A stretch of 64,000 bases of DNA from Desulfosudis oleivorans (GTDB lineage: Bacteria; Desulfobacterota; Desulfobacteria; Desulfobacterales; SURF-7). This document shows, piece by piece, positions 27,383 through 35,987 of the stretch (positions within the stretch are counted from its first letter, which is position 1; each line of letters starts with the position of its first letter). The notes beneath the pieces are model-generated. The model did no database searches. It was not told the DNA's origin and worked only from the letters and a program-made list of their open reading frames with translations. The stretch is from the NCBI GenBank assembly GCA_020723305.1, contig DYJC01000011.1:62001-126000 (forward strand). Direction: 5' to 3'. Made by a program: the position numbers and the translations under genes.

Positions 27383-28132
27383 TTATTTAAGTTTTTTTAG
27401 CAGTGCAAGTGCCTTGTCTTTAAAATAAGTTGATTCGCTTTTTGCAGCATTCTCCAAAAGTATTTTTGCCTCTGCCTCATTTTTATCACCGCCCAGATCG
27501 ATCAGAAGTTCAGCAACGTAAATCGGTCCGTCTTCGGTGGCAACCCCAAAATGCTCGGTCTTCTGGTATTCTCTGTAGTATTTTTCGGAAAGTTCTTTAT
27601 CATTGAGCGGCCAGGGGAGAACATACCAGAAACGTCCCAACCCGAGAATCGAACCGGCTTGTTCATGCATTTTATCCAGTTGGTATGTTTTTTCAAAACT
27701 GCTCTGGGTTTTATCTTTCAGCCCTTCCTTGAGAGCCGTCAGGATACTTACACCGTCAGAGTAAATCCCAACATTCAAGGCATACCAGTAATATCCGTTT
27801 GGTTTTTCCGGCTCAAGTGTCATGGCTTTTTCAGCGTATCCCATTCCCTTCTTTCCATATTCAGCACAAACATCTTTCCAACCATCTTTGCCTTCTCTTT
27901 TGGACAGTTCACCAAACCATCGAAATGATCTTGCACATCGCCAGTTCATCTCAAAATCATTTGGATTTTCTTTGAGTGCCTGTAGGCAAATTTCAATGGA
28001 TTGTTTGTAATTATCAATCGTTTTTTCATCATCTAAAGCATCCAGTTTGGCCAGGTTCGGGTTTGCAAAAACAAGGGATGAAAGCACGAACATGGTTACA
28101 ATTGTAAGAATGACAAACGTGATTTTTTTCAT
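27383..28132 (-). CDS. exported helical-repeat (TPR-like) protein
   Basis: 249 residues. A Sec signal peptide (MKKITFVILTIVTMFVLSSLVFA) directs it to the periplasm. The mature part is a helical repeat with TPR-like spacing: IEICLQALKENPNDFEMNWRCARSF, GYAEKAMTLEPEKPNGYYWYALN and AGSILGLGRFWYVLPWPLNDKEL. The last pattern, with its GYYWYALN and PWPLND stretches, resembles the family around TRAP-transporter TatT and eukaryotic RMDN proteins. No TRAP transporter is nearby. AGGAGG lies 7 bases before the ATG and a terminator follows. The function is unknown, probably protein or ligand binding. Confidence 0.7.
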   Translation of the reverse strand: MKKITFVILTIVTMFVLSSLVFANPNLAKLDALDDEKTIDNYKQSIEICLQALKENPNDFEMNWRCARSFRWFGELSKREGKDGWKDVCAEYGKKGMGYAEKAMTLEPEKPNGYYWYALNVGIYSDGVSILTALKEGLKDKTQSSFEKTYQLDKMHEQAGSILGLGRFWYVLPWPLNDKELSEKYYREYQKTEHFGVATEDGPIYVAELLIDLGGDKNEAEAKILLENAAKSESTYFKDKALALLKKLK

Positions 28133-28538
28133 TGAACAACCTCCTGATAAATAGAATTGATATGGCTTTCGATATTGGATAGTGTTCGGTTATGAACTCT
28201 GTTTTCCGGGAAGTAAAGAACAATACAAATCCAATGTCAAGAAAAAATATTTTCCCTTTGGATAATGGATTGAATCCAACCTGTTTAATTGACATCATAA
28301 TCCGGTTTGTATGCGATATCTTGCGGACAGCATAAATATTTTTATAAGTTCTACTGGAAAAATAAAAAAAAACATGATAATGCCTTGAACACTGTTCGGT
28401 AGTGATAGTGTTGTTTTGTAGGTGTGTTTCTGTTTGTTCCATTTGTAGGTAGGTTCAAAGAGCCCTGTGTTTTGAAAATGATTACCATTTTCAGAATGCG
28501 GGGAATCCAATTCTAACTCGTAAAATGAAAAGAGGTGT
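28133..28538. other. 406-bp gap between divergent exported-protein genes
   Basis: No gene, strong hairpin or copy of the dispersed elements is seen. It should hold promoters of both flanking genes, but no clear box pair stands out. Confidence 0.3.
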
Positions 28539-28541
28539 GTG

Positions 28542-29105
28542 ATGATGAAAAAATCAGTTTTGCTTGTTTTGGCAGTACTTCTAATAGCCCCCTCAGTTTT
28601 TGCTATAGAAGTTGGTGGAAAAAATTTACCGGATACAATCACAGTCGGGAATGAAACCCTTCAGTTGAATGGCGCAGGAATTCGTGAAAAATTTTTTATG
28701 GATATTTATGTAGGCGGTCTTTACCTGAAAAATAAAAGTTCTGATGCAAATCAGATCATGAATGCTGATGAACCCTATGCCATGCGACTTGTTGTAATTT
28801 CAGGTCTGATGACTCAGGAGAAAATGGTCGCTGCCCTGAATGAAGGTTTTGAGAAATCAACCGGTGGAAATATCGATGCATACCGGGACAAGATCGATAA
28901 ATGCATCGCCGGCCATGCAGGCGAAATCCTAGCCGATAACGTAATCGAATACCAGTATGTTCCAGGCGAAGGAGTCAGCATTTTCCGGAATGGTGAAAAA
29001 AGAACAACCATAGCGGGTCTTGATTTTAAAAAGATTTTTTTGGGAATCTGGATTGGTGAAGAACCTGCGCAGGAAAGTTTGAAAGAAAAAATGCTGGGCA
29101 AATAA
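28542..29105 (+). CDS. periplasmic chalcone isomerase-like protein
   Basis: About 187 residues with a signal peptide (cleavage near SVFA-IEVGG). The mature part matches the bacterial CHI-like domain: LQLNGAGIREKFFMDIYVGGLYLKN, and near the end GKRTTIAGLDFKKIFLGIWIGEEPAQESLKEKMLG in slightly altered form. Bacterial members are not known to act on flavonoids and probably bind a fatty acid or similar ligand. AGAGG lies 6 bases before the ATG at 28542; a GTG directly upstream and a second ATG follow closely. Confidence 0.85.
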   Translation: MMKKSVLLVLAVLLIAPSVFAIEVGGKNLPDTITVGNETLQLNGAGIREKFFMDIYVGGLYLKNKSSDANQIMNADEPYAMRLVVISGLMTQEKMVAALNEGFEKSTGGNIDAYRDKIDKCIAGHAGEILADNVIEYQYVPGEGVSIFRNGEKRTTIAGLDFKKIFLGIWIGEEPAQESLKEKMLGK

Positions 29106-29171
29106 ATTATAGTAGAATCGGGAATCAGAACCAAATTCAATTCCGTGGTTCAACATCCCATATTGCATTTT

Positions 29172-29207
29172 AAAAAAGCTGAAAGGGGAAACCCTTTCAG
29201 CTTTTTT
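29172..29207. terminator. bidirectional intrinsic terminator
   Basis: Perfect 16-bp stem (29172-29187 and 29192-29207) with loop GAAA. It is flanked by A-run and T-run, so it works in both directions for the convergent CHI-like gene and the ilv-leu operon ending at leuA. Confidence 0.9.
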
Positions 29208-29215
29208 TCTCCGGT

Positions 29216-30754
29216 CTACAATACCTCTGATGCCAGGTAAGGCTTTTCTTTCAGGTATTCAAGCCGATTCAGTCCATTGATATACGCTTTTGCACTTGCG
29301 GTTATAATATCCGCATCCACCCCCCGGCCCAGTGCAACCAGACCGTTTTCACGAAGACGCACGGTTACCTCACCCTGCGCGTCTGTGCCGCCGGTCAGGG
29401 CACTGACAGAGAATCGCAGCATATCGGATTTGGTACGGGTCAGTTCTGCGATTGCATTGAAAGCCGCATCAATGGGTCCGTTACCGTAAGCAGTCCCATC
29501 GACTGGCCTGCCATTGATCTTCATGGTGACACCTGCGATGGGTCTGACCGTAGTCCCGCTGCTGACATGAAGATATTCCAGGCGGAAGATATCGGTTGTC
29601 CGCAATATGCCCTCATTCACCAGGGCCTCCAGATCTTCATCAAGGACATGTTTTTTCTTGTCCGCGAGCTCCTTGAATTTTGAAAAAATAAGATTGAGTT
29701 CCTCATCAGAGAGGTCATAGCCCATTTCTTTCAGGTGCGATTTTAACGCATGCCGGCCTGAATGTTTTCCAAGTATGAGTTTATTACTAGAAAGACCAAT
29801 GGTTTCCGGTTGCATAATTTCATAAGTCATTGGATTTTTTAACACACCATCCTGATGAATTCCGGCTTCATGTGCAAATGCATTCGCTCCTACGATTGCC
29901 TTGTTGGGTTGAACAATGATTCCGGTAATCATGCTGACCAGACGGCTGATGGGAAAAATTTTTGTACTATCAATATTCGTGGTCATTGGAAAAAAATTGG
30001 GTCTTGTCTTCAACGCCATAACCACTTCTTCCATAGAGGTGTTGCCGGCTCTTTCTCCAATTCCATTTATGGTTACCTCCGCCTGCCTGGCTCCGGCAGC
30101 AATTGCTGCCAAAGTATTGGCGGTGGCAAGTCCAAGATCATTGTGACAATGCACGCTCAGCAAAGCTTTATTGATATTGGATGTATTTTTTATTACATAT
30201 TTGACAAGTTCTGCAAATTCATGGGGAATCGCATATCCGACTGTGTCCGGAAGGTTGATCGTCGTCGCACCTGCGGATATGGCCGCTTCAAACACCTGAC
30301 ATAAAAAATCCCGGTCGCTTCTTGAACCGTCTTCAGCAGAAAACTCCACACTGTCGGTAAAGTTTTTTGAATAGGTTACGGCTTCTATCGTTGCCCTGAT
30401 GACCTCTTCACGACCCATATTCAATTTATACTTCATATGAATATCGGATGTGGCAATAAAGGTGTGTATTCTGGGTTTTGCCGCATGGGAGATTGCAGCC
30501 CATGCTCGATCAATATCATTTTTTGAAGTACGGCAAAGCCCTGCAATTTCACAGTTTGTAATTTTTTTTGCAATCTGTGAAACAGCTTCAAAATCACCTT
30601 CCGATGCAGCCGGGAAACCTGCTTCAATAACATCAACCCCCAGTTTTTCAAGTTGAGTGGCAATCCGGAGTTTTTCTGCTGTATTCATGCTTGCCCCAGG
30701 AGACTGCTCTCCATCCCGTAATGTTGTGTCGAAGATTTTTACAATATCACTCAT
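29216..30754 (-). CDS. leuA: 2-isopropylmalate synthase LeuA
   Basis: 512 residues. Condenses 2-oxoisovalerate with acetyl-CoA, the first committed leucine step. Catalytic TIM barrel marks: FDTTLRDGEQSPGASM at the N-terminus, SVHCHNDLGLATANT with the metal-binding HxH, and GIGERAGNTSMEEVVMAL. The C-terminal regulatory LeuA domain ends with SVSALTGGTDAQGEVTVRL, where leucine feedback acts. GGAG precedes the ATG. It is the last gene of the ilvDBNC-cimA-leuA operon, 20 bp after cimA, and is followed by the bidirectional terminator. Confidence 0.97.
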   Translation of the reverse strand: MSDIVKIFDTTLRDGEQSPGASMNTAEKLRIATQLEKLGVDVIEAGFPAASEGDFEAVSQIAKKITNCEIAGLCRTSKNDIDRAWAAISHAAKPRIHTFIATSDIHMKYKLNMGREEVIRATIEAVTYSKNFTDSVEFSAEDGSRSDRDFLCQVFEAAISAGATTINLPDTVGYAIPHEFAELVKYVIKNTSNINKALLSVHCHNDLGLATANTLAAIAAGARQAEVTINGIGERAGNTSMEEVVMALKTRPNFFPMTTNIDSTKIFPISRLVSMITGIIVQPNKAIVGANAFAHEAGIHQDGVLKNPMTYEIMQPETIGLSSNKLILGKHSGRHALKSHLKEMGYDLSDEELNLIFSKFKELADKKKHVLDEDLEALVNEGILRTTDIFRLEYLHVSSGTTVRPIAGVTMKINGRPVDGTAYGNGPIDAAFNAIAELTRTKSDMLRFSVSALTGGTDAQGEVTVRLRENGLVALGRGVDADIITASAKAYINGLNRLEYLKEKPYLASEVL

Positions 30755-30774
30755 ATATTTAACTCCAGAATTTG

Positions 30775-32370
30775 TTATCGATTTACGTTGTGTGAAAGTT
30801 TATAATGAAAACTATCCGCAAGGGCCTGCCAACTGGCCTCAATGATATCCTCTGAAACACCCATAGTGCTCCATAAGCTTTCTTCATCCCTTGACTCAAT
30901 TAATACCCTTACTTTGGCAGAGGTGCCATCTCTTCCATCCATGACTCGAACTTTAAAATCAACCAGGTGCATGAGGTTAAGATCTGTAAAGAATTTACCC
31001 AATGCTTTTCGCATTGCATTATCCAATGCACTTACAGGCCCGTTTCCCTCTGCAGCGGTGATCTCCTCCTGACCCTGTACGGATATTTTAATCATGGCAT
31101 GGGATGAGCAAGGACGGTCTTTATTTTTTTCAACAGTTACCCTGAAGGATATCAGCTCAAATTGTGGAGCAAACTGGTCCGTGAATTTTTGCATTAAAAT
31201 TTGAAGTGATCCGTCCGCAGCTTCAAATTGATATCCTTCCATCTCCATATTTTTTATTTCATTTACAATTTTTCGATAATCAATTTTTTCGTCCGAGAGA
31301 TCGATTCCCAGTTCCTTGGCTTTGTATTCAATATTACTTTTTCCGGATAGTTCGGATACAAGAACACGTCGTTTGTTGCCGACAATTTCAGGATCCATAT
31401 GTTCATAAGCCCTCGGAACCTTCATGATTGCACTTACATGAATTCCTCCTTTATGAGCAAAAGAGCTCTTTCCGACAAAGGGTCTGGTGCTGAGGGGAAT
31501 CATGTTGGCGATCTCACTGACATATCTGGATAATTTTCGTAATTTTTTCAGATTCTCTTCTGAGATACATGGATAGCCCATTTTGATGGCAAGAATCGGA
31601 ATGATTGTAATCAGGTCTGCATTCCCACAACGCTCACCATATCCATTGATGGTTCCATGAACCATGGTTACTCCTTCTTGTACAGCGGCAATTGAATTGG
31701 CTACTGCCAGGCCGCAGTCATTATGTGCATGAATACCGATTTTTAAAGAAGTGGTGGATGGGGATGATTCGATCTTTAAAAATTTCCGGACGTCCTTTAT
31801 GATCGCTGTTATTTCAAAGGGTAGAGTACCGCCATTTGTATCACAGAGTGTAATGCAATCAGCGCCATTTTCAAATGCCGTCTTCAGGGTTTCTAATGCA
31901 TAATTTCTGTTTTCCTTATATCCATCAAAAAAATGCTCGGCATCATATATTACCTCGCGTCTGCTTTCTTTTAGGAAGAGAATGCTTTCTCTAATCATTG
32001 CAAGATTTTCTTCCAGAGAAGTCTCCATAATCTGTTCGATATGAAGGTCCCATGTTTTTCCAAATATGGTAACAGTCGATGCATTACTTTCCAATAAAGA
32101 AAGAAGGTTTTTGTCCTTGGAAGGCGAAATCCCTGGTTTCCGGGTGGAGCCAAATGCGGTTATACGGGATGTCTGAAACGAATCCTTTTCCGCAAGTTTA
32201 AAAAATTGCATGTCTCTTGGGTTGGAGCCGGGCCAACCACCCTCAATATAATGAATGCCCAAATCATCAAGCTTGTGTGCAATTCTGATTTTTTCTTCAA
32301 CCGTAAAGCTGATGTTTTCTCCCTGGGTTCCGTCCCGGAGAGTTGTATCGTATATCTGGATTGGGTCCAT
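30775..32370 (-). CDS. cimA: (R)-citramalate synthase CimA
   Basis: 531 residues. Condenses pyruvate with acetyl-CoA to citramalate, giving 2-oxobutyrate for isoleucine without threonine deaminase. It is related to LeuA but has the citramalate-type opening YDTTLRDGTQGENISFT and the IEGGWPGSNPRD stretch in place of EAGFPAAS; GIHAHNDCGLAVANS carries the HxH motif. A C-terminal LeuA dimer domain is present for isoleucine feedback. No ilvA is seen in the window, consistent with the citramalate route. It shares the operon with ilvDBNC and leuA. Confidence 0.95.
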   Translation of the reverse strand: MDPIQIYDTTLRDGTQGENISFTVEEKIRIAHKLDDLGIHYIEGGWPGSNPRDMQFFKLAEKDSFQTSRITAFGSTRKPGISPSKDKNLLSLLESNASTVTIFGKTWDLHIEQIMETSLEENLAMIRESILFLKESRREVIYDAEHFFDGYKENRNYALETLKTAFENGADCITLCDTNGGTLPFEITAIIKDVRKFLKIESSPSTTSLKIGIHAHNDCGLAVANSIAAVQEGVTMVHGTINGYGERCGNADLITIIPILAIKMGYPCISEENLKKLRKLSRYVSEIANMIPLSTRPFVGKSSFAHKGGIHVSAIMKVPRAYEHMDPEIVGNKRRVLVSELSGKSNIEYKAKELGIDLSDEKIDYRKIVNEIKNMEMEGYQFEAADGSLQILMQKFTDQFAPQFELISFRVTVEKNKDRPCSSHAMIKISVQGQEEITAAEGNGPVSALDNAMRKALGKFFTDLNLMHLVDFKVRVMDGRDGTSAKVRVLIESRDEESLWSTMGVSEDIIEASWQALADSFHYKLSHNVNR

Positions 32371-32407
32371 ATGCAGCTCTTTTATTTTAAGAATAGTTTG
32401 CCTGTTC

Positions 32408-32454
32408 GCCCGTTATCCGGTTCGCCAGTTACCAGGTTAGCCCGTTATCCGGTT
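32408..32454. repeat. two direct 15-bp repeats between cimA and ilvC
   Basis: GCCCGTTATCCGGTT occurs perfectly at 32408-32422 and 32440-32454, in a 32-bp period, with similar bases around it. It lies in the 151-bp gap inside the operon. Only two units are present. Confidence 0.6.
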
Positions 32455-32521
32455 AGCCGGTTTTATGGCAACAGATTCCCATAGTCACTGAGTAACAGGA
32501 AAACGGGCGAATCTGTAAAAG

Positions 32522-33574
32522 TTATTTTTTCCTGTTTTCAGGCCGTAATGCCCTGACCGCAGCACCGGCTTTCCACATTTCAGAATTTTTTATCGCTTCC
32601 AATTCTTTGCCAAGCTTTTGTGCATAATCCGGTGCACTGCTCACCGAAAGAACTCTTTCCGTTTCCTTTCCGGATTTAACACGTGCATAAAGTTCGTCAA
32701 ATACCGGTGCAACCGCATCACGGAATTTGGGTGACCAGTCCAGTGCGCCTCTTTGTGCAGTCTGGCTGCAGTTTGAAAACATCCAATCCATACCGTTTTC
32801 CGCTACAAGGCGGATCAGGCTCTGAGTGAGTTCTTCAACGGTTTCGTTAAATGCTTCACTGGGGGAGTGTCCATTCTTTCTCAGAACATTATATTGTGCT
32901 TCCATTGTTCCGGCAAGGCATCCCATGAGAACACCTCTTTCTCCGGTAAGGTCGCTGTATACTTCAGACTCAAATGTGGTGGGGAATAGATATCCTGATC
33001 CAATTGCTATCCCAAGAGCAAGCGTTCTTTCCGTGGCTCGTCCGGTAAAATCCTGATGTACAGCATAACTCGAATTGATTCCACTGCCATCCAGGAAATT
33101 CCTTCTGACATTTGTACCGGAGCCTTTAGGAGCGACCAGAATTACATCAATGTTTTCCGGTGGAATAACTTGCGTCTGATCTTTGTAGACAATTGAAAAA
33201 CCATGGGAGAAGTAAAGAGCATCCCCTTCATTCAGGCATTTTTTCACTTTGGGCCAGATTGCTTTTTGACCTGCATCCGATAACAGCATTTTGATGATGG
33301 TGCCTTTTTTTGCTGCTTCTTCGATCGGGAACAGGGTTTTTCCTGGAATAAAGCCGTCGGATATGGCTTTTTTCCAATATGCATCACCTTCAATCTGACC
33401 GATGATTACATCAAAACCATTGTCTTTCAGATTCAATGCCTGTGCAGGGCCTTGAACGCCATAACCCAAAACAGTAATAATTTCATTTTTTAAGATCTCT
33501 CTGGCTTTTTCAAGAGAGAACTCTTCTGATGTTACAATATCTTCCTTTACTCCTCCGAAATTGATTGTCGGCAT
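32522..33574 (-). CDS. ilvC: ketol-acid reductoisomerase IlvC
   Basis: 350 residues. Isomerises and reduces acetolactate and acetohydroxybutyrate, with NAD(P)H and Mg2+. N-terminal Rossmann loop VLGYGVQGPAQALNLKDNGFD; VAPKGSGTNVRRNF and SEVYSDLTGERGVLMGC lead into the knotted C-terminal domain with its acidic metal ligands. Length fits class I. GAGGAG precedes the ATG. In the operon it follows ilvN, but a copy of the dispersed palindromic element sits in the 167-bp gap between them. Confidence 0.95.
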   Translation of the reverse strand: MPTINFGGVKEDIVTSEEFSLEKAREILKNEIITVLGYGVQGPAQALNLKDNGFDVIIGQIEGDAYWKKAISDGFIPGKTLFPIEEAAKKGTIIKMLLSDAGQKAIWPKVKKCLNEGDALYFSHGFSIVYKDQTQVIPPENIDVILVAPKGSGTNVRRNFLDGSGINSSYAVHQDFTGRATERTLALGIAIGSGYLFPTTFESEVYSDLTGERGVLMGCLAGTMEAQYNVLRKNGHSPSEAFNETVEELTQSLIRLVAENGMDWMFSNCSQTAQRGALDWSPKFRDAVAPVFDELYARVKSGKETERVLSVSSAPDYAQKLGKELEAIKNSEMWKAGAAVRALRPENRKK

Positions 33575-33643
33575 GATTTATCTCCTCTGATTTTTTTAAG
33601 TAAAAAAAATAACTGTTAACCTGGCAAATAAATACTATAATTT

Positions 33644-33742
33644 CGTCATGCCGGACTTGATCCGGCATCCAGTATTTTCAATCCTATTCTGGACACCGGC
33701 TTTCGCCGGTGTGACGGTATTTAATCGTTTTGAAATTGGCTC
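33644..33742. repeat. variant copy of the GGCTC-ended dispersed element
   Basis: The left part is a palindrome ATGCCGGACTTGATCCGGCAT, of a kind dispersed in many genomes. The right part (CACCGGCTTTCGCCGGTGTGACG, then CGTTTTGAAATTGGCTC) matches the end of the elements at 39495 and 60867. It lacks their left terminal repeat. The last C of GGCTC is also the first base of the ilvN stop codon on the plus-strand view, so it abuts the ilvN end exactly. It could fold and lower expression of ilvC-cimA-leuA relative to ilvDBN. Confidence 0.7.
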
Positions 33743-34233
33743 TACTGCTTTGGTTCCCGTAACAAAGCAATTCTACCGGATCTAGTAATATTTTTAATTC
33801 CCATTGGTTTTAAAAGCGTGATGATCGCATCTATTTTGTCCTCAGTTCCTGTAACTTCAATTGTATAATGGTCAGATCCGACATCAACAACCTTGGCTCT
33901 GAAAATATCCACAATTCTGAGGATTTCAGCACGGTGATTTGCTTTGGCTGAAACCTTTATCAATATCAGTTCGCGTTGGATACTTCTCTCATCGGTGAGG
34001 TCATAAACCTTGATCACATTGATCAATTTAAACAGTTGTTTTTTAATCTGTTCAATGATCTGAGTATCCCCCATTGTGACCATGGTGATGCGGGATATCG
34101 CCGGATCGATGGTTTCTGCGACACAAAGGCTTTCAATGTTATAGCCCCTTCCGCTGAATAGTCCTGCAATTCTGGATAAAACTCCCGGCTGGTTATCCAC
34201 CAGGATGGAAAAAATATGCTTTTTTTCAGTCAT
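33742..34233 (-). CDS. ilvN: acetolactate synthase small subunit IlvN
   Basis: 163 residues. Regulatory subunit that binds valine and activates IlvB. N-terminal ACT domain HIFSILVDNQPGVLSRIAGLFSGRGYNIESL; C-terminal IlvH-type domain with TGTEDKIDAIITLLKPMGIKNITRSGRIAL in near-consensus form. It lies 24 bp after ilvB. AGGAT precedes the ATG. The stop codon coincides with the edge of a repeat element. Confidence 0.96.
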   Translation of the reverse strand: MTEKKHIFSILVDNQPGVLSRIAGLFSGRGYNIESLCVAETIDPAISRITMVTMGDTQIIEQIKKQLFKLINVIKVYDLTDERSIQRELILIKVSAKANHRAEILRIVDIFRAKVVDVGSDHYTIEVTGTEDKIDAIITLLKPMGIKNITRSGRIALLREPKQ

Positions 34234-34257
34234 TATTCATATCCTTATTCTTGGTCA

Positions 34258-35943
34258 TTACACAAGAATCATATTGGTGATGGCCGCTCCGGAAGGAACC
34301 ATCGGATAGACGTTTTCTTCCTGCTCAACACGGAAATCCATGATTACGGGTCGAGGAATCGACAGCGCTTCCCGAATCACCGGTTCCACTTCGCTCGATT
34401 GAGTCGCCCGTAAACCAACTGCTCCGTATGCTTCTGCTAGTTTAACAAAATCCGGTGCAAAATTCATATTGGTCCAGGAATAATTTTTTTTATAAAAAAG
34501 TTCCTGCCATTGCCTAACCATACCGAGAAAACCATTATTTAAAATTGCGATTTTTACCGGCAGGTTGAACTGAACCGCGGTTGCAAATTCCTGGCTGTTC
34601 ATCTGGATGCTTCCATCTCCTGCAATATCAATGACTGTTTTGGTCGGGCAGGCAACCTGTGCTCCAATTGCTGCGGGCAGTCCAAATCCCATGCATCCCA
34701 ATCCTCCGGATGAGATAAAATGATTGGGTTTATCAAAATGGTAATATTGTGCCGCCCACATCTGATTTTGTCCGACTTCCGTGGTGATAATGGCTTCTCC
34801 TTTTGTCAGTTCATATATTTTTTCCACAACAAATTGTGGTTTAATCAACCCATTCTGAATATATTTCAGCGGGGTTGTTTCTTTCCATTTTCTGATTTTT
34901 TCCAGCCATGGTTTTCGTATCTCATCCAGATCTCCCAGTTTGACCTTATGTATCAGATTGTTTAAATGCGTAAGAGTTATTTTGCAGTCCCCGACAACCG
35001 GAACGGCAACCGGGATGTTTTTATGGATGGATGTGGGATCAATATCAATATGAACAATCTCTGCATGCTTGGCAAATTCCTGCACTTTGCCGGTAACACG
35101 GTCATCAAACCGAACCCCGGCCGCTATCATCAGGTCAGCCTCTCCAATGGACATGTTTGCACGAAAAGTTCCGTGCATCCCAGGCATTCCGAGCCATAAG
35201 GGATCGGTTCCCGGAAATGCTCCCAAACCCATCAAAGATGCAGTAACCGGAATTTTGGTTCGATGCGAAAATTCAATCAATGCATCAGAAGCCCTGGAAA
35301 GGATAATGCCACCGCCTGCGAAGATAATCGGTTTTCTTGAATTTTTTATCAGTTCGATCACTTTTTGAAGCTGTCTCAGGTTTGGCTCATATGTCGGATT
35401 ATAGGATCTTAAGCTTATCGTATCCGGCGCATCATAAATCGCTTTTGAATTGGCAACATCTTTTGGGATATCGATCAGTACAGGGCCGGGACGACCGGAT
35501 CTGGCGATATAAAAAGCTTCTTTTACGATTCTTGCCAGATCCTTTATATTTTTCACCAGATAATTGTGTTTGGTGCATGGCCTAGTGATACCGACAATAT
35601 CCACTTCCTGAAACGCATCGTTTCCGATAAGCGCGGAAGGGACCTGGCCGGTTACCACCACCAGCGGTATGGAATCCATGTTGGCGGATGCGATGCCTGT
35701 AACCGTATTGGTTGCTCCAGGTCCGGATGTTACCAGACAGACACCGACCTTTCCGCTGGCCCTTGCATATCCATCAGCAGCATGAACGGCTCCCTGTTCA
35801 TGGCGAACCAGGATGTGTTTGAAGTCTGTGCGTGACAATTCATCATAAAAATCGAGAACAGCACCACCCGGGTAACCGAATATTGTATCCACTCCTTCTT
35901 CTTTGAATGCCCTCATCAGGATTTGTGCGCCTGTCAGTTCCAT
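34258..35943 (-). CDS. ilvB: acetolactate synthase large subunit IlvB
   Basis: 561 residues, ThDP- and FAD-dependent. Makes 2-acetolactate and 2-aceto-2-hydroxybutyrate. Marks: FGYPGGAVLDFYDEL with the catalytic Glu in the next helix (RHEQGAVHAADGYAR), the FAD region GVRFDDRVTGK, and the ThDP/Mg motif GDGSIQMNSQE. Anabolic type because it pairs with IlvN. AAGGAAA precedes the ATG. It lies 44 bp after ilvD. Confidence 0.97.
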   Translation of the reverse strand: MELTGAQILMRAFKEEGVDTIFGYPGGAVLDFYDELSRTDFKHILVRHEQGAVHAADGYARASGKVGVCLVTSGPGATNTVTGIASANMDSIPLVVVTGQVPSALIGNDAFQEVDIVGITRPCTKHNYLVKNIKDLARIVKEAFYIARSGRPGPVLIDIPKDVANSKAIYDAPDTISLRSYNPTYEPNLRQLQKVIELIKNSRKPIIFAGGGIILSRASDALIEFSHRTKIPVTASLMGLGAFPGTDPLWLGMPGMHGTFRANMSIGEADLMIAAGVRFDDRVTGKVQEFAKHAEIVHIDIDPTSIHKNIPVAVPVVGDCKITLTHLNNLIHKVKLGDLDEIRKPWLEKIRKWKETTPLKYIQNGLIKPQFVVEKIYELTKGEAIITTEVGQNQMWAAQYYHFDKPNHFISSGGLGCMGFGLPAAIGAQVACPTKTVIDIAGDGSIQMNSQEFATAVQFNLPVKIAILNNGFLGMVRQWQELFYKKNYSWTNMNFAPDFVKLAEAYGAVGLRATQSSEVEPVIREALSIPRPVIMDFRVEQEENVYPMVPSGAAITNMILV

Positions 35944-35987
35944 GTATATTTTTCCTTATTCATACAAATTATGTAGACAACTACCTG

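Noticed and set aside
32408-32454. CRISPR-like look of repeat-spacer-repeat
   Set aside because: Only two 15-bp units with a 17-bp gap, inside an operon, and no cas genes in the window.
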